Shown: positions 15,445 to 21,194 of the stretch, one piece after another
Layout: every line of letters begins with the position of its first letter
Position numbering within the stretch: position 1 is the stretch's first letter
NCBI GenBank assembly: GCA_017880945.1
Contig: JADGRM010000004.1
Coordinates: forward strand, 1 to 21,194
DNA length: 21,194 bases
Reading direction: 5' to 3'
Source of the DNA: Gallionella sp.
Lineage (GTDB): Bacteria > Pseudomonadota > Gammaproteobacteria > Burkholderiales > Gallionellaceae
Position numbers and translations under genes: made by a program
Notes under the pieces: generated by a model
Told to the model about the DNA's origin: nothing
What the model saw: the letters and a program-made list of their open reading frames with translations, nothing else
Databases searched by the model: none

Positions 15445-16450
15445 TAGGTGCAAACGTAAAAGCATCCGAGAAGAATGCCTCATTTGGCAACTTGCGCTGG
15501 GTAGTGAAATCGCGGTGGGCCGCTTCCACGACCACGGGCGCTCCACAGACATATGCTTCATGCCCTGATAAGTCGCTATAGTCATCTAACACCGCCTGGT
15601 GTACAAAACCGGTGCGTCCTTGCCAAGCATCTTCCGGCAAAGTTTCGGAGAGCACAGGAGTAAATTTGATGCCTTTGTTTTCCCATTGTTTCGCCAGATC
15701 CAGCAGGTACAGATCCGTCTGTTTGCGTCCGCCCCAGTAGAAGTGTATTGGGCGTTTCAAACCGATGTATAGAGCATGTTCGACGATCGCTTTGATGGGT
15801 GCAAAACCAGTGCCGCTGGCGACAAGGATGATGGGTTTTTCCGTATCTTCGCGCAGAAAAAAGGTGCCGAGTGGTCCCTTGAAACGCAGGATATCGCGTT
15901 CCTTCATGACTTCGAACACATGATGGGTAAATGCGCCGCCGATGATGTTACGGATGTGGAGCTCCAGAAACTCATCGTCGTGGGGTGCATTGGCCAGCGA
16001 AAAGCTGCGCGGCTTTTGATCCTTGAGCAAAATATCGATGTATTGTCCGGCCAGGAATTGCAAGCGTTCATTGGAGGGCAACTTGAGCAAGAGTACCATC
16101 ACGTCCGGCGCCGGACGTTCCATTTTATGCACACGGCAGGGCATGGTCTTGACCGGAATATCATTGACCGCACTCACTTCGCGGCAGTCCAGCACCAGAT
16201 CGGACTGCGGTTTGGCGCAACAGAACAATGCCATGCCCGCCGCTTTCTCGGCCTCGCTCAGTGTGCTTTCCTGGTACTTGCCGTAATCCACCTGACCGGA
16301 CACGATCTTCCCCTTGCAGGTGCCGCAAACGCCATCGCGGCAGCTATATGGCAGCGTGTAGCCGTGCTTGAGCGCGGCTTCGAGGATAGTCTCGTGCTCT
16401 TCGATGGGAAAGCTGTGACCGCTGGGTTGTATGGTGGTCTTAAAGGACAT
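15437..16450 (-). CDS. 2Fe-2S ferredoxin/FAD/NAD(P)H reductase (CDP-6-deoxy-glucoseen reductase-like)
   Basis: Soluble electron-transfer flavoprotein of 337 residues. An N-terminal plant-type ferredoxin domain has the cluster cysteines C37, C42, C45 (SCRDGVCGTC) and C77 (LFCCAKP). The FAD domain follows with RSFSLAN (148-154), and the NAD(P)H domain has ASGTGFAPIKA and ends with AYVCGAP. This order is the one used by reductase components of oxygenases and by proteins annotated as CDP-6-deoxy-delta-3,4-glucoseen reductase or NAD(P)H-flavin reductase. No partner oxygenase or sugar pathway is nearby, so the true substrate is unknown and the database name should not be taken literally. I chose the ATG at 16450; a GTG at 16471 is in frame but adds an untypical leader. 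Confidence 0.9.
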   Translation of the reverse strand: MSFKTTIQPSGHSFPIEEHETILEAALKHGYTLPYSCRDGVCGTCKGKIVSGQVDYGKYQESTLSEAEKAAGMALFCCAKPQSDLVLDCREVSAVNDIPVKTMPCRVHKMERPAPDVMVLLLKLPSNERLQFLAGQYIDILLKDQKPRSFSLANAPHDDEFLELHIRNIIGGAFTHHVFEVMKERDILRFKGPLGTFFLREDTEKPIILVASGTGFAPIKAIVEHALYIGLKRPIHFYWGGRKQTDLYLLDLAKQWENKGIKFTPVLSETLPEDAWQGRTGFVHQAVLDDYSDLSGHEAYVCGAPVVVEAAHRDFTTQRKLPNEAFFSDAFTFAPKN

Positions 16451-16489
16451 GACGAACGCGGTGGGTTGCACAAAGACGCGGATTTTAAC

Positions 16490-16502
16490 GCATAATTATA
16501 AA
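16490..16502. promoter_or_regulatory. Overlapping divergent -10 elements
   Basis: The palindrome-like sequence CATAATTATA (16491-16500) offers CATAAT to the + strand (16491-16496) and a perfect TATAAT to the minus strand (16495-16500). The first would start the SDR mRNA at or next to its ATG (16503); the second would give the reductase mRNA a leader of about 40 bases. TTGCAC at 16466-16471 is a possible + strand -35, with a 19-base gap. Confidence 0.5.
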
Positions 16503-17372
16503 ATGAGACGCTTGTTAATTATCGGCTGCGGGGATGTCGCACTGCGCACGATTCCATTGTTGGAGCAGGGTTATCGGGTGTTTGCACTGGTACGCAATGG
16601 CGCATATTTTGCAAGATTGCGGACAATGGGCGTGGTGCCGATGCTGGGTGATCTGGATGACCGTACAAGTCTCGCGCGTATCGCCGGGTTGGCCGATACG
16701 GTGCTGCATTTCGCGCCGCCGCCGAACAAGGGTATTCACGACATGCGCACGCGCAATCTGCTCAGCACTTTGTCACGGGGTAAATTGCCAAAGCGCCTGG
16801 TCTACATCAGCACCAGCGGAGTGTATGGTGATTGCGGTGGAGCTTGGGTGAGCGAGACGCATCCGCTCAATGCTGTATCGCCGCGAGCACAGCGGCGCGT
16901 GGATGCCGAGATACAGATTCGCGGCTGGGCGAGACGTAACCGGGTGAAGGCCGCTATCCTGCGGGTGCCCGGTATCTACGCGGAAGAACGCTTGCCGATA
17001 AGCCGGGTGCAGCAAGGCATCCCGGGCATCGTCGATGGAGAGGACAGCTATACCAATCACATTCATGCCGATGATCTGGCACGTATCGGCATAGCGGCTT
17101 TGCAGCGCGGGGAAACGTGCCGCGTATATCACGCCAGCGATGACAGCCAACTCAAAATGGGCGAGTACTTCGATAGCGTGGCGGACATGTTCGGCCTGCC
17201 GCGCGTACCGCGCATCAGCCGCGCCGAGGCACAGCGGGTGTTGCCGGAAACATTGCTTTCGTTCATGAATGAATCGAGACGGCTGACCAATCAGCGCATG
17301 AAACGCGAATTGAAGGTGAGGCTGCGTTATCCGACGGTGGCGGACTTGCTTGCCAACATCAAGCGCACGTAG
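16503..17372 (+). CDS. Atypical SDR / NAD-dependent epimerase-like protein
   Basis: Protein of 289 residues with an N-terminal Rossmann fold: LLIIGCGDVALR (4-15) for NAD(P) binding, GDLDD (49-53), and YISTSGVYGD (101-110), the usual strand and serine of extended SDRs. The family's catalytic YxxxK is not found where expected; that position reads SPRAQRRVDAE (126-136), a pattern seen in YeeZ-like SDR relatives. HIHADDLA (187-194) is the conserved second half of the fold. The substrate is unknown. The ATG at 16503 has no ribosome binding site, and a -10 element lies directly upstream. It is divergent from the reductase and convergent with argH. Confidence 0.85.
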   Translation: MRRLLIIGCGDVALRTIPLLEQGYRVFALVRNGAYFARLRTMGVVPMLGDLDDRTSLARIAGLADTVLHFAPPPNKGIHDMRTRNLLSTLSRGKLPKRLVYISTSGVYGDCGGAWVSETHPLNAVSPRAQRRVDAEIQIRGWARRNRVKAAILRVPGIYAEERLPISRVQQGIPGIVDGEDSYTNHIHADDLARIGIAALQRGETCRVYHASDDSQLKMGEYFDSVADMFGLPRVPRISRAEAQRVLPETLLSFMNESRRLTNQRMKRELKVRLRYPTVADLLANIKRT

Positions 17373-17411
17373 ACCGTACTTGCGGTGTCAACCCAGCTTT
17401 GTCGCTGCCGC

Positions 17412-17434
17412 AATCCTCAATTCAACAGAGGATT
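17412..17434. terminator. Weak hairpin between the convergent SDR and argH genes
   Basis: AATCCTC (17412-17418) pairs with GAGGATT (17428-17434) around a 9-base loop. A short ATTTT follows on the + strand. It touches the argH stop codon. The stem is short and the T run is poor, so termination is plausible for the SDR gene only. Confidence 0.45.
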
Positions 17435-18815
17435 ATTTTGCGAGGCTGGCGCGTGCCCGGACAATCGCCGCAGCGACCTGGTTGGGTGCGGTCCCGCCGA
17501 TGTGGTTGCGGCTGGCGAGCGAGCCTTCCAGCGACAACACCTGATACACGTCCTCGACTATGTGCATTGAGAATTGCTGCAACTCGGCGATGCTGATGTC
17601 GCCCAGATCGCAGCCGCGCTGCTCGGCAAAGCGCACTGCCTGCGCAACGGCTTCGTGAGCATCGCGGAACGGCAAGCCCTTTTTGACCAGATAATCGGCC
17701 AGGTCGGTCGCTGTGGCATAGCCCTGCAAAGCCGCGCTGCGCATGGCATCCGGCTTGACTTTGATGCCGGTGATCATGTCGGCGTAGATGCGCAAAGTCT
17801 GCGTCAGCGTTTCCACTGTGTCGAACAGCGGCTCTTTGTCTTCCTGATTATCCTTGTTGTAGGCCAGTGGTTGGCCTTTCATCAGCGTGAGCAACGCGAC
17901 CAGATGTCCGGTCACGCGCCCGGTTTTGCCGCGCACCAGCTCAGGCACGTCCGGATTTTTCTTTTGCGGCATGATGGAAGAACCGGTGCAGAAGCGGTCG
18001 GCGATGTCGATGAAACCAAAGCGCGGGCTCATCCACAAGATCAGTTCTTCGGAGAAGCGCGACAGATGCGTCATGATGAGCGCGGCGCAGGCGGTGAATT
18101 CGATGGCGAAGTCGCGATCCGAGACCGCGTCCAGTGAGTTCTCGCACACCCCGTCAAAACCAAGCAGATCGGCGACATATTCGCGCTTGATCGGATAACT
18201 GGTTCCGGCCAGTGCGGCCGCGCCGAGCGGCAAACGATTGATGCGCTTGCGGCAATCTTGCAAACGTTCCGCATCGCGCTTGAGCATCTCGAAATACGCC
18301 ATCAGGTGATGCGCGAAGCTGATCGGTTGGGCAACCTGCAAATGCGTGAAGCCGGGCATGATGGTATGGGTGTGTTGAGTGGCCAAGTCGAGCAGTGCGC
18401 TTTGCAACGCTTTGATAAGCCCGAGCAGCTCACCGGTCTCGTGGCGCAAATACAGCCGCACATCCGTCGCAACCTGATCGTTGCGCGAACGTCCGGTATG
18501 CAGACGCTTTCCGGCATCTCCGACCAGCGTGGTGAGACGCTTCTCGATGTTGAGGTGCACGTCTTCCAGATCCAGCGACCAGACAAACTCGCCGCTGATG
18601 ATCTCATTTTCGATCTGCCCAAGGCCGCGCTTGATATCGTTCAGGTCCTGTATCGAGATGATGTCGCAAGCAGCCAACATCTGCGCATGCGCCAGCGAGC
18701 CCTGAATGTCGTACATGGCCAGCTTGTGGTCGAAGCCCACCGATGCGGTGTAGCGCTTCACCAATTCCGCCACCGGTTCGGCGAATCGTCCCGACCAGGT
18801 ATCTTTATCTTGCAT
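17433..18815 (-). CDS. argH: Argininosuccinate lyase
   Basis: Last enzyme of arginine synthesis; cleaves argininosuccinate into arginine and fumarate as a cytoplasmic tetramer. The ATG at 18815, preceded by a G-rich ribosome binding site, gives 460 residues (457 in E. coli) starting MQDKDTWSGRFAEP. HTGRSRNDQVATD lies at about 108-120, and the superfamily signature GSSIMPQKKNPD with the catalytic serine lies at about 279-290. A longer frame upstream overlaps the divergent kinase gene and adds no family sequence. It stands next to algZ, as in Pseudomonas. Confidence 0.98.
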   Translation of the reverse strand: MQDKDTWSGRFAEPVAELVKRYTASVGFDHKLAMYDIQGSLAHAQMLAACDIISIQDLNDIKRGLGQIENEIISGEFVWSLDLEDVHLNIEKRLTTLVGDAGKRLHTGRSRNDQVATDVRLYLRHETGELLGLIKALQSALLDLATQHTHTIMPGFTHLQVAQPISFAHHLMAYFEMLKRDAERLQDCRKRINRLPLGAAALAGTSYPIKREYVADLLGFDGVCENSLDAVSDRDFAIEFTACAALIMTHLSRFSEELILWMSPRFGFIDIADRFCTGSSIMPQKKNPDVPELVRGKTGRVTGHLVALLTLMKGQPLAYNKDNQEDKEPLFDTVETLTQTLRIYADMITGIKVKPDAMRSAALQGYATATDLADYLVKKGLPFRDAHEAVAQAVRFAEQRGCDLGDISIAELQQFSMHIVEDVYQVLSLEGSLASRNHIGGTAPNQVAAAIVRARASLAK

Positions 18816-18862
18816 TACCGCCCCCACTTGTCCCAAAATGAAGCATCGAAAACTCAAGGCTG

Positions 18863-18896
18863 TCCCGCCATGAACCCGAAGTTTTCCCGCCATGAA
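18863..18896 (+). repeat. Short direct repeat around the algZ start
   Basis: TCCCGCCATGAA occurs at 18863-18874 and again at 18885-18896, 22 bases apart. The second copy supplies the kinase ATG (18892). The first opens a nine-codon frame in another phase (18870-18899) that ends just after the kinase start, so it could act as a small upstream reading frame or be a chance duplication. Confidence 0.5.
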
Positions 18897-20016
18897 TAGT
18901 TCGCGCAGTATAAGACAAAATGCCCGCCCCGATGTGTTGCCCAACTTCCGCAACCTCGGCATCGTCCTGCGCATCTTGCTGATCAGCAACGGCTTGGCGG
19001 TGCTGCAGGCGATTCAGCTGGCAAATGCATGGACAGACGTGGCGCAGCGCCTGCTGCAGATCGCCGCGTTGCTTACCCCGGTTCTGTTGACCAGCCTGAT
19101 GCTGCTGTGGGCGGCACAGCCGTGGCTGAATCGCTTGCCATACCGGCAGGGGGCACTGGCAGTGATGGCGTTGGTGGTGGTGTTGACGTTGACCATCTAT
19201 GAGTTCGGTGGCGAGCTATACAGCCCGGCGGGAAGCTCAAAATACTATTTCGATGAGGCGCGATATGCGTTGTTCAGCGTGATGGTGTGCGGCATTCTGC
19301 TGCTGTATTTCCGGCTGCGCACCAAGATGCTGTCGCGCGCTTTGCACGAAGCGCGTTTGCAGATATTGCGCGCGCGAATTCGGCCGCACTTCCTTTTCAA
19401 TACCATCAATGCTGTGCTGGGTATCGTGCGCGCCCAACCAAAAAAAGCCGAAACCGCGCTGGAAGACATGGCGGACCTGTTTCGCATGGCGATGTCGGAT
19501 GCACGGGACCTGGTACCTTTAAGCCGTGAGATCCAGTTGAGCAAACAATATATCGCCCTGGAGCAATTGCGCATGGGCGAACGGCTGAGTGTGGATTGGC
19601 AGATGCAGGACGTGCCGGAACAAGCGCTGATCCCGCCGCTGTTGCTGCAGCCGTTGCTGGAGAACGCTGTGTATCATGGTATCGAGGCGCTGCCGCAAGG
19701 CGGCAGCATCAAAATCAATTTGCGCCGCAGTGGCGATAAGCTGCGGTTGACCGTGGAAAATCCCTGTGTGGAGCGCGGCAACTCGGCGAGTGGATCGCAC
19801 GGCACAGGAGATTTCCAGGGCAATTACGAGTCTGAAAGATCAACACCGCCAGCCGCTGGCAACAGACAGCACTCCAATAATAAAATGGCATTGCAAAATA
19901 TCCGCGAACGGCTGGATCTGCTGTTTGACGCCGAAGCGCGTTATCAGGTCGAAAGCGGCAACAACTTCTATCGTGTGGAAATCATCTTGCCCTATGTAAA
20001 GGAACGACCATCATGA
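18892..20016 (+). CDS. algZ: AlgZ/FimS-type (LytS-like) sensor histidine kinase
   Basis: Membrane sensor of 374 residues, partner of the response regulator that follows. About four hydrophobic segments occur in residues 22-140, with no large periplasmic sensing domain. The phosphoacceptor is probably H166 in RIRPHFLFNTIN, the His_kinase signature of the LytS/AlgZ group; the N-box is LLLQPLLENAVYHGIE (251-265, N258). As in AlgZ, the usual DNGxG box is replaced by VENP. Between this and the final KMALQNIRERL box lies an unusual hydrophilic segment of about 35 residues (294-329), where homologues have a short ATP lid. The gene is divergent from argH and overlaps algR by four bases. The signal is unknown. 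Confidence 0.88.
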   Translation: MNSSRSIRQNARPDVLPNFRNLGIVLRILLISNGLAVLQAIQLANAWTDVAQRLLQIAALLTPVLLTSLMLLWAAQPWLNRLPYRQGALAVMALVVVLTLTIYEFGGELYSPAGSSKYYFDEARYALFSVMVCGILLLYFRLRTKMLSRALHEARLQILRARIRPHFLFNTINAVLGIVRAQPKKAETALEDMADLFRMAMSDARDLVPLSREIQLSKQYIALEQLRMGERLSVDWQMQDVPEQALIPPLLLQPLLENAVYHGIEALPQGGSIKINLRRSGDKLRLTVENPCVERGNSASGSHGTGDFQGNYESERSTPPAAGNRQHSNNKMALQNIRERLDLLFDAEARYQVESGNNFYRVEIILPYVKERPS

Positions 20017-20771
20017 CAACCGTCGAACTGGCCATGCGTATATTCATCGTGGATGACGAACCACCGGCGCGCAACCGGTTGCGCGACCTGCTGAGTGATT
20101 GCAGGAACCAGTTGGCGTTAGACGTGGTGGGCGAGGCGGGCAATGGCCAGGAGGCCTTGGACAAGCTTGCAGAGATTTCCGCCGATGTAGTGTTGCTGGA
20201 CATCCGCATGCCGCAAATGGACGGCATCGAACTCGCCCAACATTTGCAAAAACTGCCCAAGCCGCCTGTGATCATTTTTACCACCGCTTACGATGCCTAT
20301 GCGATCAAGGCATTCGAGCTGCATGCGATCGATTACCTGCTCAAGCCGATACGACTGGGACGCCTGTTCGACGCGCTGAATCGTGCGCGCGAAGCGGTGC
20401 CGGTGCAAATTGAAGTATTGCGCGATTTATTGCCTGAGCCGCGCAATAATCTATCCATACACGAGCGCGGCAAGATCCACCTGATACCTATCGAACAAGT
20501 GCTGTATCTGCGCGCCGAGTTGAAATACGTCACGGTGCGCACTGCCGAACGCGAATACCTGATCGAAGAATCGCTCAACGTCCTGGAAAAAGAATTCAAC
20601 GCACGCTTCGTGCGCATCCACCGCAATTGCCTGGCCGCAAAAGACGCGATAGAGGGATTCGAGAAAGGCGGCGAAGAAGGCGAGAGTGGCTGGATGGTGA
20701 AGCTGAAGGGTCTGGAAGAACTGCTTGCGATCAGTCGCCGTCAGCAGCACATCGTCAAGGAGTTTAGTTGA
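20013..20771 (+). CDS. algR: AlgR/LytTR-family response regulator
   Basis: DNA-binding response regulator of 252 residues. The receiver domain has the acidic pair D14/D15 (IVDDEPPARNRL), the phosphorylation site D63 in LLDIRMPQMDG, the TTAYD switch threonine and LLKPIRLGRLFDAL. From about residue 148 a LytTR domain follows (HERGKIHLIPIEQVLYLRAELKYVTVRT, then FVRIHRNCLA), which binds DNA through beta strands. The first ATG overlaps the algZ stop as ATGA, indicating coupled translation; an ATG seven codons later (20034) would give the more usual N-terminus. In Pseudomonas AlgR controls alginate, twitching and virulence genes; targets here are unknown. Confidence 0.92.
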   Translation: MTTVELAMRIFIVDDEPPARNRLRDLLSDCRNQLALDVVGEAGNGQEALDKLAEISADVVLLDIRMPQMDGIELAQHLQKLPKPPVIIFTTAYDAYAIKAFELHAIDYLLKPIRLGRLFDALNRAREAVPVQIEVLRDLLPEPRNNLSIHERGKIHLIPIEQVLYLRAELKYVTVRTAEREYLIEESLNVLEKEFNARFVRIHRNCLAAKDAIEGFEKGGEEGESGWMVKLKGLEELLAISRRQQHIVKEFS

Positions 20772-20815
20772 TCTGAATTGCTTGTAGCGCTGGCCAGGCA
20801 AACTGTCGGATTGAT

Positions 20816-21194
20816 TCATTGCGATTCCAGCAGATTTTTCAAAGAGGTTAAATCTCGCATGACCCATTCCGCGTCAGCGGAAAATTGCTCATCAGACATG
20901 TCAGCCAAACGGAACAACGTAAAAATAAGCTCGCTGCCGCTGCCGTTCGAAATGACACGCATGGGAATATAAATCTGCACCCCCGGCTTCGGACTTACCC
21001 AATGATCAAGAACGCCAAGTTCATTGCGTTCCGAAAACCTTATCTTCACCGGACCTTCCGGTGTTTCGGCAACCCACTCGCCATTGACCTTCTTAAGCGA
21101 CCTACCCAACCCCGATGCCCACAGCCGGAAATTCTCCGGAACGCAGACGAAGTTGTATACGTCTCCGGCGTCCCGGTTGATTGAAATGCTGAGG
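20816..21194 (-). CDS. SRPBCC-fold protein, 5' end outside the window
   Basis: The frame is open to the right edge, so only the C-terminal 125 or so residues are visible. Their pattern, SISINRDAGDVYNFVCVPENFRLW followed by an alternating beta-strand region and a final amphipathic helix (EWVMRDLTSLKNLLES), matches the START/polyketide cyclase (SRPBCC) superfamily, in which a helix-grip fold encloses a hydrophobic ligand. A TTG at 21109 is not needed as a start because the protein-like sequence continues upstream. The ligand and role are unknown. It ends 44 bases from the convergent algR; no hairpin is seen between them. Confidence 0.75.
   Translation of the reverse strand, partial: LSISINRDAGDVYNFVCVPENFRLWASGLGRSLKKVNGEWVAETPEGPVKIRFSERNELGVLDHWVSPKPGVQIYIPMRVISNGSGSELIFTLFRLADMSDEQFSADAEWVMRDLTSLKNLLESQ

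Noticed and set aside
18816..18989. 58-codon upstream extension of argH
   Set aside because: It overlaps the divergent kinase gene, contains no ArgH sequence, and the ATG at 18815 has a good ribosome binding site.
1..21194. CRISPR arrays, tRNA/rRNA genes, insertion sequences, toxin-antitoxin or phage-defence genes
   Set aside because: Looked for on both strands by eye; no regularly spaced identical repeats, no RNA-gene signatures and no transposase or defence motifs were seen.

Overview
The window is a housekeeping stretch of a proteobacterial chromosome, most likely from a betaproteobacterium. The Nitrosomonadales/Gallionellaceae neighbourhood is my best guess, from protein style and gene order only; no rRNA or other marker is present to fix it. 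Coding density is high, GC content is moderate, and almost every gene is recognisable. No CRISPR array, tRNA, rRNA, insertion sequence, prophage or plasmid function was found.

Layout. Positions 1-7084 hold a complete F1Fo ATP synthase operon, atpI-B-E-F-H-A-G-D-C, tightly packed on the + strand and closed by a strong TTCG-loop hairpin at 7061-7084. Positions 7135-8123 hold a small membrane protein gene (DUF2937-like, minus strand) and a decayed, frameshifted 3' remnant of a lytic transglycosylase gene (7863-8109), followed by ppc on the minus strand. ppc diverges from hemC across a short promoter region. hemC-hemD-hemX-hemY (11018-15376, +) encode two steps of tetrapyrrole synthesis plus the two membrane proteins usually found with them. 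A ferredoxin-type reductase (minus) meets hemY tail to tail and diverges from an atypical SDR protein (16503-17372, +). argH (minus) diverges from a two-gene AlgZ/AlgR (LytS/LytTR-type) two-component system (+). The right edge cuts an SRPBCC-fold gene.

How the genes relate. In Pseudomonas argH, algZ, algR, hemC and hemD are neighbours; here argH-algZR and hemCDXY lie in the same few kilobases, but the blocks sit in a different order and the reductase and SDR genes lie between them. ATP synthase, PEP carboxylase, haem synthesis and arginine synthesis are core metabolism, so the genes themselves are not novel.

The unusual material is small in scale. Degenerate 7-bp tandem repeats contain the stop codons of hemD, hemY and the reductase gene, and fold into hairpins. 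In-frame extra segments occur in HemD, HemX and AlgZ. A transglycosylase pseudogene abuts ppc. An extended -10 element is shared by hemC and the DUF2937-like gene, and an inverted repeat spans the hemC -10. A very short divergent promoter may give a leaderless SDR mRNA. I see no convincing undescribed multi-gene system.
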